From: Pegoplata infirma
Taxonomy: Eukaryota > Arthropoda > Insecta > Diptera > Anthomyiidae
DNA: 64,000 nt
Direction of reading: 5' to 3'
Assembly (NCBI GenBank): GCA_963921195.1
Contig: OY992540.1
Coordinates: forward strand, 132,308,671-132,372,670
Shown one piece after another: positions 11,990 to 23,012 of this stretch. Below the pieces are notes generated by a model. It was not told the origin of the DNA and did not search any database. It saw only the letters and a program-made list of their open reading frames with translations. The position numbers and the translations under genes are program-made. Position 1 is the first letter of the stretch. Every line of letters starts with the position of its first letter.

Positions 11990-12405
11990 TAATAAGAAAA
12001 TAAGAAAATAATCTTTAACGAAAAATGTCTCAGTTTGTGAGCTTGAGACTTTTTCTATAAAAAAAATTTCTAAGAATTTTTAATGTTTTCTATAGAAAAA
12101 GCTCTCAGAATCTGAGAGTTTTTCTATTGAACAAATATATCAGATCAGAGAGTAATTATATCGAACAAATGCCCCAGAATCTGAAAAGTTTTCTATAGAA
12201 AAAATGACTCCGAATTTGAGAGTTTTTTTAATAGAAAAAAATTCTAAGGATCTGAGACTTTTTCTGTAGAAAAAATTCTTTGCAAAAAACTTCTCAGAAT
12301 CTGATACACTATCTGTAGAAAATTGTCTCAGAATCTGAGACTTTTCCTATAGAAAAATGTCTCAGAATCTGAAACTTTTTCTACAAGGGTTTGAGTTGAA
12401 AAATG
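11990..12405 (+). repeat. 35-bp palindromic satellite, array 1
   Basis: Degenerate tandem units of TCTCAGAATCTGAGA alternate with TTTTTCTATAGAAAAA. The central base of the first palindrome is A on the plus strand (the B orientation used in this annotation). Confidence 0.85.
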
Positions 12406-12429
12406 TAGAAGAAAATTTGTAATTTCTAA

Positions 12430-12600
12430 AAGCTATAGACATTTCTGGTATTCCTATACCGGTTTCGGACAGTTCCAGTTAACTGTCTTCATCAGTAGGA
12501 AATGCCAGTTTGTTTTGTTAATGGTAATTGTTTTTCTAATATGTGAATTTTTTATTAATATCAATACCCAGTCGGGAATCGAACCACAAATATTTTCACA
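12430..12600 (-). other. SINE-like tract with hammerhead-like fold
   Basis: On the minus strand a tRNA-like B-box word GGTTCGATTCCCG (12566-12583) is followed by CTGATGA (12495-12489), a GACAG/CTGTC hairpin, and GAAA (12466-12463). A GGTAT/ATACC hairpin comes next. The flanks GGCATTTC and GAAATGTC can pair over eight positions with one G-U pair. That is the strand order of a hammerhead ribozyme. The base pair next to GAAA is A.C and the usual U before the cleavage site is absent, so activity is doubtful. The tRNA-like head appears cut by the element starting at 12605. Confidence 0.45.
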
Positions 12601-12604
12601 CACA

Positions 12605-13713
12605 CACTCAAAAAAAAAGTGGACTAAAATCTGGGAAAATTAACTCAATTTTAAGAAAAAGAGGGAATGATTTGGCTCCAAAAATTTTTTTTCTTGGTTT
12701 TAGTTCATAACTTTCCCAAAAATAAGGAAAACAACGTTAATTAATTTTAACCCAATTTTAACTAGAAAATGTGAAAAATTATATTACACTTTAGTTCATT
12801 CACATTTTAAAACTAGATTGGGTGTAGACCCTGGACTCATGGGTTCGGACCCCATGGGTCCAGCCCCTGTTAACTCGAGACCCCGTTGGGTCCTTTAAGG
12901 GTCCCCATAGATTTTGACACAAAACTTGTGTCTGTTTCGCTCTACCTTGCTTAGTTTTTGAGATACGGTAATAAGGGGTCTGATAGGGTCTTAAGAAACT
13001 TAAAAACTGGATAACTCAAAAACTGTTAATCGGAGGGCTTTCGGGTATTTTGCGGAAGTGTTCTATGAGTCAAGAGCTACAAAAATGCCGTTGGACTTTT
13101 TCTCGTGTGGGCAGTATTTACCGAGATATGTGCATATATAAAATCTCGGGAATTTCAAATTTTAAACCTAAAATTAGGGCTTTGAGACCCCGACAGATAT
13201 GCAGAGCTAGGCTATTCCATATTTTTCTTTTGTAATCTTTATTTTGAAAATTTCATCCGTTTTGCTCTATCTCGCTTAGTTTTCGAGATATCGCCATTTT
13301 GAATTTTTAACTAAATTCTAAGAAGTTATTTACTAAATTCTTAGAAGTTATTAACTAAATTCTATGAAGTACACTTCCTCAATTTAAAGAAGAGAAATAC
13401 GATGATGTTTTTTTAAGTAAATTTTAACTAAATTTGAACTAAATTGTTTTTTAAGAAATATGTCTTAAAAATAAAGATACGTTTCTTAGATTTGTGGAAA
13501 ATTTCTTTGGCAGTAAGAATTTTTTTCCTATTTTTAAAAATATCCATTTAAAGAAAACTATGAACTAATTATAAGTAAATGAACTAAACTTTTTTCCTCA
13601 TAGTAAAGAAAATTTCTAATTTTTAAGTTAAATTTAACTAAATTTTAGGAAAATTCATGATAAAGTTTTAAAGACATTTTTTCCTCAATTTTAGTTATGT
13701 CTTTTTTTCAGTG
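12605..13713. mobile_element. CACTC-type element with GC-richer core
   Basis: Ends CACTCAAAAAAAA and TTTTTTTCAGTG face each other. Arms rich in TTAACTAAATT/AACTAAA words (12640-12800 and 13310-13700) are partly inverted relative to one another. The core 12830-13310 is less AT-rich and looks like a separate sequence. It contains two versions of a CTCTA(C/T)CT(T/C)GCTTAG motif (about 12935 and 13265). A 2-bp CA may be the target duplication. No transposase frame was found. Confidence 0.6.
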
Positions 13714-13944
13714 CATTAACAATACTGGTAGGATGTCACTCTAGAGTCTAGACATCACCGCCAAAGCATTGCTTACATATGTGTTGGATAAATATTCGTT
13801 TTTTCTATTCATTACTGTTTGCATTGCATATTAATAGTTTTCCACAGAAAGATTGACAATTATAACAACAACAGTTCAGCCGCTAGTAATTTCAACTTCA
13901 CCACTTCCATTTATTCCACTCGTTTGTATCTTTATAGTTTTCGC

Positions 13945-14340
13945 ATTTTCTATTGAAAAAAATCTCAAGATCTGAGAATTAATCTATGAAAAAAATGCCT
14001 CAGACTCTGAGGCTTTTTTATAGAAAAAATGTCTCAGAATCAGCATATTTTTCTATAGAAAAAATGTCTCAGAATGTCTCAGAATCTTAGAATTTTTAGA
14101 TAGAAAAAATGTCTGAATTTTTCTTTAAAAAAATGTCTCAAAATCTGAGAATTTTTCTATAGAAAAAATATCTTAGAATCTCTATAAAAAAAAAGTCTCA
14201 GAATCTGAAAATTTTTCTATAGAAAAAATGTCTCAGAATCTGAGAATTTTTCCATAGAAAAAATGTCTCAAAATTTGAGAATTTTTCTAAAGAAAAAATG
14301 TCTCAAAATCTGACAATTTGTCTATAGAAGAAATGTCTTG
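13945..14340 (+). repeat. 35-bp palindromic satellite, array 2
   Basis: Same unit as the other arrays, again in the B orientation, with many single-base changes and a duplicated GTCTCAGAAT near 14065-14083. Confidence 0.85.
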
Positions 14341-15790
14341 TTTTTGTTAACACTTACCTTCAGGGAATTCGAAATATGAATTTAATCGCCTTTTCTGCAT
14401 TTGTTTTTGCAGCAATGAACAAAATTGCTGATTTTTTATGTAAATTTATTGTTAAAAAAATAAATTTAATATGTTTTTTTTTTTTTAATTGTAAATTTTG
14501 TTGTTCTGATATTAATCATAAAATTAGTTGTGGTGACCAACCTGTTTGGGACCATTACTTTATACCTATTTATTTTGATCTACTATTAGTGTACTTTATT
14601 TTTATTTTTGTTTGGTATCTTCCCAAATACATTATTTCACCTCAAATTTTTTGAACAGTGTTATCTGAGCATACTGATTTCCCATTAAAGTTTCTTAAAT
14701 CTGGCAACCCCTTTTATTTAAAAACACTTATTTGAGCTTGTTGTCCCCCCTTTTTGTTAAGTTTGTTGTTTTTTTTTCAATGTATGTTCTTTGCATTTTT
14801 TTTTTTTTCAGTGTGATGCTCTGTTGTTGTCTTGTTATTCTCCACTATGTTCTTTAATAAATTTTTTGCTTTTAGTAGTTCGGTCTGTTGCATTTAGTAA
14901 CGCGCGCGCATATTTCTACTGCGTTTTGGAATTTTTGTGTTCGGCTTAAGAATTTTTGTGTTTTGCCATTTTATTTGTTGTGCTGTGTTGTTTTTATTGT
15001 TTGCTATTCGTATTTAATTCTGTTTTAAGAAATAATTGGCAAAAAGAAAATTGTTAAAATTCCAAATGTTTTAATTTTAGTTTGTTAGTGTATTGTGTTG
15101 TGTTTTTTCAAAGAATACTAAATAAAAATCTCATTGGGAATGCAAGAATTTCTTATTTGCATTAAGAGAGCAAAGAAAAACTTAAAACTCCGATGCTGAT
15201 CAAAAGAACTGATTAATAAAATTGTTACAAGAATATTTCCAACTCCTAGAAAAACTCTTAAATATCGGGTTTGTTTTGTTTTTGTTTATAACTTTTTGTT
15301 TATTTTTTTCGTTTTATATAAACAAAACTAATTTGCAACAGTTGTTGAATTCGCTTCATTTATAAAAATCATATGGTATTTTAAATTTTTATTGCCATCT
15401 CTTTTCAATCAGTGTTTTTGTGTGTGGTAGTGTTTGAAAACAAAGAATAAAAACTTTACTGCAAGTTTTAATTGTATTGGTGAATTTTACAGTGGTTTGA
15501 GAGATACAAAATCATCATGCAAATTTTGAATAGTGGAAGCGGAAAATAATTTTATTTCATTCGGAAAAACTGCACAATTTATAATTCAAGGTAAACATTT
15601 TATTGCACAATATACACATACAAAATAATAGTTGCTGTATTAATAAACAATTTAATTGTGTTGACAAAGAAAATAATTGATATTTTATTCAACAACACAA
15701 TATGTCAATACAATTATACTGTTTCTTAACACCGTCGGACAGCCAATATTTAATATGAACCGGATGATATAGAGATCAAATTGAGTAAAA
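14341..15790 (+). other. gene-free stretch; possible noncoding exon
   Basis: No coding sequence is convincing. The frame at 14376-14654 is low-complexity and hydrophobic by composition. Two T-run ends followed by CAATG or CAGTG (14765-14812) look like right ends of CACTG-type MITEs. At 15409 TCAGTG resembles an initiator, and AAG|GTAAAC at 15589-15598 resembles a splice donor. A 5' untranslated exon is conceivable there but unsupported. Confidence 0.25.
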
Positions 15791-15794
15791 CTGC

Positions 15795-16430
15795 ATTTTC
15801 AGTTTGTCATTTCCTGGTCCTGTTTCCTTTTAAAAGAACTTTAAAGTTTTAAAGGATATATTTCGTAAAAAAAATATTTTTTCTTGTCCCACTGGTGATA
15901 GCAAATGAAAGAGGAGGATCTCCCCTAATTTTTCGATTTTTTGATTTTGCCATATCAGGATAAAAGGATGTGAATAAAGTCATTTGGAAACTTTATCAAA
16001 ATATTTTGTTGAAAATTGAATGATATTGAAGGATACATTTTTGAAAGGACGTTACTTACCTCTTTTTTCCTGATATGTAAAAATAGGAAAATTAGGGGAG
16101 ATCCTCTTCTTTCATTTGCTAGCACTAATGGCATCCTACGACAGGTACAAATGAGTGGGAGTAGCTACCATCTTTGCTCCCAAAAGTCTTCGTTTTAGTG
16201 TGAGTGGTTGTCATGTGTTTTTAGCCCATTTTTTTATTTATGGTTTTACTGCTGAACCCTGAAGGTGTTACAGGGTTAATAATCCACACCCATAGCTCTG
16301 CCAAGCCGGCAAAAATATTAACACGGGAAAGGGGTTTCATAACAGTAAATTTATGAAATTTAATCCTCTATAACTTTGAAGTCCTTTTAAAAGGAAACAG
16401 GATCACGAAAAGAAAAACTGTTAAGTTTTG
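15795..16430. repeat. imperfect inverted repeat (decayed foldback)
   Basis: CCTGTTTCCTTTTAAAAG (near 15823) is inverted as CTTTTAAAAGGAAACAGG (near 16385). GCAAATGAAAGAGGAGGATC (15901-15920) is inverted as GATCCTCTTCTTTCATTTGC (16100-16119). The right arm has about 250 bp that is missing from the left arm. Neither the termini nor a target duplication could be fixed. Confidence 0.7.
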
Positions 16431-17189
16431 GGTAAACAAATTTGACAAAAATATGAGTAGATTAAAAACATCCAATTACTTGGATTTTCCATTGAATCAT
16501 TTTAAGATAATTTTAAATAGATGATTAAAATCTTGGATTTTTTCTAGTTTTACAAAATCGTGAATAACTGCAAAAGCACTCAATTTTTTTTTTATATATT
16601 TTAGCACTGATTTGTAATCTGCATTAAATTTGGGTGAAGATTTCAAAAAAAAAATTATATTAACCATAAAGTGTAGGGAGGATGTCACTTTAAAGTTAAC
16701 CCATTTTTTTGGTGTGAAAACTCCACTCAAATGTATTAATTAAAGTCGTCAAAATGAGCGACCTCTAAACCTTAACGAATTCGCCTGAAACTTTGCACAA
16801 AGAGTTGTTAGGCACCAAGTATACGGGCTGCCTTGATTTTAATAAAAATGTCATTTTGAACCACACTACTGGACAAATTATATTCTAGCTGGAAGGTGAA
16901 CCTGACCAGAAATAACTGGACAATCCAGGCCGTCTGGCAACCCTACTCGATCGGTTGAAAATTGCCGTGCCACACGCACATTGAAGTTTGTGAGAACGCA
17001 ATTGGTGCAAAATGGAAAGAAATCAAAATATATCTTTCGATATATTACATTTATTAATTTTGATGCGCTAAACACGAATATTAAACAATTTTTTAAATCG
17101 GTTGAACAGTTTCTGCGGGTTAAAATGATCGGATTTGGCTCAAATTAAGTTTAAATGAAAGTTCGTCTCAAGCCCTATGAAAGCGTCAA
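16431..17189. other. no gene seen
   Basis: Unclassified AT-rich sequence. Open frames at 16497-16730 and 16878-17075 (minus) show no domain. Confidence 0.4.
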
Positions 17190-17635
17190 GGGAAAGACAT
17201 TTTGATTTTTTTTTTTTTTTTTAAATTGCTTAAGCGCATGAAAAAACCGGCATTTTTACTTATTTTAATTAGCGATATCTTAAAAACCGTTCGATTCGAT
17301 TTTTTAATTGACACAATCAAAACATTACCCATTTTTTTTTTGTTTTTGGTAATAAGTTTTTTAATTGTGTCAAGTAAAAATTTAATCAAAATTTATCAAT
17401 TTCTTTTTTAAAATTTTTTTTATTTATATGATTGCAAACTTTCGTATACATATGTATACAAAAAACTATAAACTAAATGAGAATTAAAAAAAAACTAAGA
17501 AAATGAAAAAAAAATTAACAAACTATTAAATTTTTTTAAATATTTAAGTAAATTTTTAATTGCGTCAATTAAAAAAATACTCAAAATAGTTTTTTTAAAT
17601 TTAAACAAGTGATTACTAAAATTGGTCCCACTAAG
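17190..17635. mobile_element. diverged relative of the 57.7-kb CACAG MITE
   Basis: The stretch 17290-17630 carries the same run of words as 57870-58250: AATTGACACAAT, GTAAATTTTTAATTG, CGTCAATTAAAAAA and TTTAAACAAGTGATTACT. Its terminal CACAG ends are missing or decayed, so limits are approximate. Confidence 0.6.
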
Positions 17636-17649
17636 TATATAGGATTCCA

Positions 17650-18207
17650 CTAACAAGGGAAGTCTCCCTGTTGTTATGAACGAAAATTAATTCGACACTT
17701 ATTTATTTTTAGCGGCCCAAACTCATTTTGATGGGGGGGGGGGGTCGATTTGTATGGGGCAAAATTGATCTTTTTCAGTTTTTTACGATTTACGCCTATT
17801 TCAACAAAATTAATATAGACATGTGTGGTATCAGATTAAAGGTATTAAAAATACCTATCTCGTGATGCTAACAACGAGCCAAAGAAGTTAATATTTTTCG
17901 ACTTATTAACAAAAATGTTCTAAAATTTTGGTATTTTACTCAATATGACGAAAAGTTTTGCATTTTTGGAAACGTTCTTAGCACACGTAGATAGGTTTTC
18001 CAAAAACCTTTCATTTGGTATGTAACATGACTAGGTTTCTTTGCATAATATAGGAGATAAACGAAAAAAAAAACTGAAAAATCGCCTTGTCTTCCCCCCT
18101 TCTTTTAACCCCCTAAATATGAATTTGGACGCTAAAAAAATACGTGTCCCTTTATTTTTGCTGATCTACAAAATAAAACCAATTCCATAAAGATCCGCGG
18201 GTGACAC
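17650..18207. mobile_element. PIF/Harbinger-like MITE, truncated copy
   Basis: It starts CAAGGGAAGTCTCCC after TAA and runs parallel to the intact copy at 41162-41755 as far as GCGGGTGACACTAGG. There the expected right terminal repeat is replaced by the next repeat (GTAGAGTGTCGCG). A run of about a dozen G residues lies near 17736. Confidence 0.75.
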
Positions 18208-19430
18208 TAGGTAGAGTGTCGCGATTTGGAGATTTTGGGGGAAATTGTGAAAAATTTTGATTTTGGTCGATCTGATTGTTGACCCAACATAAACATTTTA
18301 GGATATGTTCATTAGGACTTTCACTTTGAGAATACCAAGTAAAAAAAAAAAAATCGGGGGATACTTTCCCTCCATTTCCTCCACCCTTTGCCACGACCTT
18401 TATATAAGGGAGGCACCCTTCCTTTTTTTCTAAAATTTTTTGGTTAAGGTAGGTATTGTAGAGCGTACTATAAGCTTTAAAACAAACAAAAATGGGCTCT
18501 GTAGCTACAATAGCACTTATGATATTATATTTTTAAAGCTGCCCATTCACTTGCAATATTATTGTTCAACTTTTCAAATTGTACAATAATATCGCTTGTG
18601 TGTATGTAATATTTACGGTTGTGCAATATATTGGAGAATATCAAAACACTTTTGATATTTATTGTACAAACAAGAATACTGCAATATATTTTATCAGTGT
18701 GTTGTCTATATTGTACAACTTTTATTATGTTATGTTTATGTTTATATCTTGTACAATATATTGGGTTTAAGTATTGAGCAATTTTATTTGCTGTGTAGGG
18801 TAAAACGACAATAATATTGTAAAATATTTTTTTTTTAAGTTGAGCAATTTTATTGCAAGTGAATGGGCAGCTTAAGGTTCAAGAGTGTTGCGATTTGGAG
18901 ATTTTAGGGGAAATTGTGAAAAATTTTGATTTTGAGCGATCCCATTGTTGTCCCAACATAAAAATTTTAGAATATATTCTTTGGGACTTTCTCTGTAAGA
19001 TTATCGAGTAAAAAAAAATCGGGGGATACCATCCTTCCCATTTTCTCCTCCCTTTATCACGACCTTAAAATAAGGGAGGTAACCCTTATTTTTTGTCGAA
19101 AATTTTTTGTCGAAAATTTTTTGGTTATGGTAGGTCTTGTAGAGAATTTTATGAGCTTCAAAACAAACCAAAAATGGGCTTTCTAGCTATAAACGATATT
19201 AAGTTTTTACGGTGAAAAGTGTCGCGACTGGGAGATTTTGGGGGAAATTTCGACCCTCCGTATTTTCGCCCACTGTTTACTTAGAGGGCTGAAAATCAGT
19301 GTGCGTCAGTTTATCACTTATGGTTACAACTAAACCAAATTTCATCAAAATCGGAGGGGGTCACGAAAATTTTTAGCTATTTTTGATTGATTTCACTAAG
19401 ACTGACCCTTATATTAGAAATTTTACCAGG
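18208..19430 (+). repeat. direct repeats of about 330 bp, interrupted by a MITE
   Basis: A unit starting AGTGT(C/T)GCGATTTGGAG runs through AATCGGGGGATAC and TAAGGGAGG to AAAATGGGCT. It occurs at about 18208-18535 and 18885-19205, and a third partial unit starts near 19220 (GTGTCGCGACTGGGAG). The family is unknown to me and no coding frame was found. The first two units are separated by the MITE at 18537-18872. Confidence 0.75.
18537..18872. mobile_element. 336-bp MITE with TAA target duplication
   Basis: Terminal repeats AGCTGCCCATTCACTTGCAA and TTGCAAGTGAATGGGCAGCT are flanked by TAA at 18534-18536 and 18873-18875. A 3-bp TWA duplication suggests PIF/Harbinger. The interior repeats TTGTACAATAT-like words. 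The end of the next repeat unit near 19205 reads across the equivalent point without the insertion. Confidence 0.85.
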
Positions 19431-19431
19431 A

Positions 19432-19652
19432 CTGTGATCACGTAAAACGATAGTTGATTATCGTCGATTTTTGGAGCATTGTTGTTCCTAAACTAAACAA
19501 AATGTTTCCAATTTTTTTAATGTTTCTGGGTTAGACAACACTCTTTAATAATATAATAAAAAAAAACTTTCAAATTTCCCTTCAAAACGATATGTATTTA
19601 GATTTCGTTTATGCATCGTCTATCGTTTTCGTTTTACGTGATTAGCACCCAG
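19432..19652. mobile_element. 221-bp inverted-repeat MITE
   Basis: GTGATCACGTAAAACGATAG (19434-19453) is mirrored by CTATCGTTTTCGTTTTACG and TGATTAGCAC (19620-19648). No target duplication was settled. Confidence 0.6.
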
Positions 19653-19664
19653 AATTATCCAAAA

Positions 19665-19760
19665 TACAGTTTAACCCAGTCATGACGAACTCCTAGGGAC
19701 CAGCAAAAATTGTTCGTTACAATCGAAGTTCGCTAAAAGTGGGGTATATTTTATATCAAC
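19665..19760 (+). mobile_element. possible pogo/Tigger-like terminal fragment
   Basis: The words CATGACGAACTCCTAGGGAC and GTTCGTTACAATCGAAGTTC resemble the paired 'GAAC...GGGACC...GTTCGTTA' layout of pogo/Tigger termini. No opposite end was seen, so this is a tentative fragment. Confidence 0.3.
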
Positions 19761-19824
19761 CTAGTTTTTTTTACAAGGAAAAATCATAATTTTACTTTAT
19801 TTGATGTTTATTTGACTTTTCAAT

Positions 19825-19955
19825 CGAGAACTTTTAACAATAACCGTCGTCTTGTTGTAGTGAAATCGACCAAGGCTTTTGGTGGGAATCAAACCCACGA
19901 CCCCCTGTTTCATAGTTTAGCACGCTACCAACTAACTTACAAGGGTTTGTTTTAA
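19825..19955 (-). mobile_element. tRNA-derived SINE-like copy 1
   Basis: On the minus strand an A-box-like TTAGTTGGTAGCG is followed about 40 bases later by a B-box GGGTTTGATTCCC. A tail with CTACAACAAGACGACGGTTA comes next. The copy at 47222-47345 shares box positions and tail. The anticodon stem is not preserved, so this is not a functional tRNA. Confidence 0.65.
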
Positions 19956-20049
19956 AATATCTTAAATTCTCCGTACTTAGAGCAGGGTTATCAAGTTTTT
20001 AGTTTTTTTTTTTGTAATTTTTATAAAAAATAATAATAATTTTATATTT

Positions 20050-20177
20050 AGGGCGGATTACTCAATGGAACGTTAGCTGCTAACTGCCGATTTAACGGAG
20101 CCTTATGTCAAAAATTGTATGAAAAAGTTAAATTTAACGGAGAGTTATTTTATAACGGAGCATTGAGTAATCCAGCC
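20050..20177. mobile_element. 128-bp palindromic MITE
   Basis: GGGCGGATTACTCAATG (20051-20067) faces CATTGAGTAATCCAGCC (20161-20177). Internal TTTAACGGAG words are repeated in the interior. No coding content. Confidence 0.7.
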
Positions 20178-20565
20178 TTATTCGACCTTTTAATTGTTCA
20201 ATGAAAAAAGTTTATTCTAGTTCAAGGTTATTTATAGTCCCCGTAATGAGTTAACATTACAAGTAGTCACAATAAATACTCATAGAGTTTCTACTCTCAA
20301 AAGTTTGGTAATTTTGAATTGACCCCCTAAAACATTAAAACTGCCCACCCAGGACATTTTTTTTTCCTGTGGATTTTTTTTACATAAAAAAATTTGTCAA
20401 AAATTTTTTTTTTTTTACTAATTTTAACAGAACATTTCCAGATATTTTTTTAAACAAAGTTTTTTGCAACAATCCTTTTTACTTTGTGGAGGTTATCAAT
20501 AATTTAACTTTTTTGCTAAATTTTACTTTTTACTTGTTTTCATAAACTTTCTCCTTTTTTGTATA

Positions 20566-20933
20566 TTAGGCTTGTTTTTTGCAGACCGGATTAAGATTAG
20601 GATTAACTCTATTTAGTTAAAAAATGGGTCAATTCAAGTCCAGAATTTTTTTTATATTTTTTCTGAATTTACACAGGAAGAAAAATTAATTGTTGTCCAA
20701 AATGTAAAATGGTATAAATAAATCTGAGTTAATCGTAGGATTTAACTAAATTTATTTTTCAATCTTTACATTTTGGACAAAGCTTAATTTGTTTTTGTGT
20801 TTATATTTACTAATAATTATATGTAATTTAAGAAAAAAATTATAAAAATTAATTCTGGACTTGATTTGACCCATTTTTTAACTAAATAAAGTTAATCCTA
20901 ATCTTAATCCGGTCTGCAAAAAAACAAGGCTAA
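20566..20933. mobile_element. TA-target inverted-repeat element (outer)
   Basis: Arms of about 85 bp begin TTAGGCTTGTTTTTTGCAGA and end with the inverse (CCGGTCTGCAAAAAAACAAG, then GCTAA). TA flanks both sides. The loop contains another inverted-repeat element at 20672-20799. Confidence 0.75.
20672..20799. mobile_element. CACAG-type MITE nested in the loop
   Basis: CACAGGAAGAAAAATTAATT and TTGTCCAAAATGTAAA (left) face TTTACATTTTGGACAA and AATTTGTTTTTGTG (right). Tips match the CACAG family seen at 7.0, 24.9 and 57.7 kb. Confidence 0.65.
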
Positions 20934-21330
20934 TAATTAGTTAATATGATGATTATATAAAATCATTTTTACAAGAGCTTATTTAAAAATAATTTTGATA
21001 GATATTTAATAATTTTTCTGTTTATTTTTCTTTCATTACAGGTATGTACAAAATGTTTTCTAATTGTGGTAAATATTTTTTTTTAATGTGGTCTGAAATA
21101 AATGAAAGGGCCAGTTCTTAATTACTTATTGAGTTACCATATAATTTCCATAAAAATCATAGCGAAACAGACCAATTCCTTGTGGTGAGAATCGAATACA
21201 CAAGCCCTACATTACCGGGGTTCAAAAAAACAAAATGTTATAAATCGCGAGCTGCACAAGGCTAAAATTATACCTTCTTAAAAAAAAGTAATTTCAACCG
21301 ATTTTAAATTTTTTAAAAGGTTTGGATAGA
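20934..21330. other. no gene; possible decayed tRNA-like word
   Basis: AT-rich. GAGAATCGAATACACAAGCC at 21187 resembles an inverted B-box but nothing else supports an RNA gene. Confidence 0.3.
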
Positions 21331-21919
21331 AGAAGAAAATGGTTTTCCATGTGTGTGAATTTTGAATTTCATAACAATTTATTAATTTGCTTTTTTTTTC
21401 TTATTTCAACGTAGCGTATGAGTATTATTTATGCAAATATTTAGTACTCATTCGCTGCATTAAAACAAGATATTCAAATGCGATTTTCTCAAAAAAAAAA
21501 AAACGCAAAACACATGTCTGAATTTTGTTGTATGGATAGACAAACATCTAAACTTAATAACAAAATTAAAAAAAAAAAAAACAAAAGTGGCCGGATAAAT
21601 TGACTTTTTTAAAAAATGGAAAATTTCAGAACGGGTTCTGAAAATTTTCCAAAAAAAAAAATTTAATCGATAGCCTAAACAAAACTATACAAGAATCTAA
21701 ATTTTTGAGATTGTAGTGCATTCCGCTTTAATTTGAAATTTTTTAATTTGATAAATATTTTTCTAATATTTGACCACGCCTCCTAAGCCCAGTTTTTGAA
21801 AAATTGAAAAACCAAAAACGCAATTTTCTTAGTTACATATAGGGCTATTCATAAAACCTATTCAGAAATTCACGTGACACATGTTTTTCTGTAGCGGGAC
21901 ATTTAATGTGGAATGCCTC
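21331..21919. mobile_element. truncated ATAT-target foldback element
   Basis: It has the loop and right arm of the same family as 21924-22863. The loop-like segment TTCATAACAATTTATTAATT lies near 21368, and the arm runs to GGAATGCCTC at 21919. The left arm is missing. Its right end touches the ATAT shared with the next copy. Confidence 0.75.
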
Positions 21920-21923
21920 ATAT

Positions 21924-22863
21924 GAGGCATTCCACACCAAATGTCCAGCGAAAAAAAAACACGTGTACCGTAAACTTCTGAATAGCTTGTATGGATAGTC
22001 CTATATGAAACTTAGAAAATTTGGTTTTTGGTTTTTCAATTTTTCAAAAACTGGGCTTAGGAGGCGTGGTCAAATATTGGAAAAATGGTCAAGTTGCCTT
22101 GATTAGATATTTATCACATTAAAACGGAATGCACCACAATCTTAAAAATTTAAATTTTTATATAGTTTTGTATGGGCTATCGATTAAATTTTTTTTTTTT
22201 TGAAAATTTTCAGAACCTGTTCTGAAATTTTCCATTTTTTAAAAAAGTCAATTTATCAAAAATCCGGCCACTTTTTTTCTTTTTTTTAATTTTTTTTTTT
22301 AAGTTTAGATGTTTGTCCATCCACACAAAAAAAAATCAGAAAAACATTTTTCGTTTTTTTCGAGAAAATCGCATTTGAATTTTAAATTTCATAACAATTT
22401 TGTAATTTGCTTGTATTTTCTTGTATTAACGTTGAGTAATATTCATGCAATTAATATTACTCATTCGCAACATCTAAACTTAAAAAAAAAAGTTTTAAAA
22501 CAAAGAAAAAAAAAGTGGCCGGATTTTTGATAAATTGACTTTTTTTAAAAATGTTAAATTTCGGATCGGGTTCTGAAAATTTGCCAAAGAATTCGATAGC
22601 CCATACAAAACTATATAAGAATGCAAATTTTTATGATTGTGGTGCATTCCGTTTTAATGTGATAAATATTTAATCAAGGCAACTCGCCACAAATTTTACC
22701 ATTTTTCCAATATTTGACCATGCCTTCTAAGCCCAGTTTTTGAAAATTAGAAAAACCAAAAACGCAATTTTCTTAGTTCCATATAGGACTATCCAAACAA
22801 CCTATTCAGAAATTTACGGGACATATGTTTTTCTGTAGCGGGAAATTTGGTGTGGAATGCCTC
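21924..22863. mobile_element. complete foldback element, ATAT target
   Basis: It starts GAGGCATTCCACACC and ends GGTGTGGAATGCCTC, flanked by ATAT at 21920-21923 and 22864-22867. The two arms (about 460 bp each) include the inverted words AAGTGGCCGGAT, CAGTTTTTGAAAA and TTCTGTAGCGGG. They are joined by a loop of roughly 100 bp (about 22390-22480). No protein is encoded. Confidence 0.85.
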
Positions 22864-23012
22864 ATATGTATGTTCCAGTCTTTCCTACAAGGAGCATAGG
22901 GAGTCAACGAATTGGTGTTATGGCCATTGATATGTAAAGTTCGTAAACGGACAAATTTGGATCAGGGAGAAAAGGTTCCAGTTAAAATGAAAAACTCTTG
23001 ATAAATATTTTA

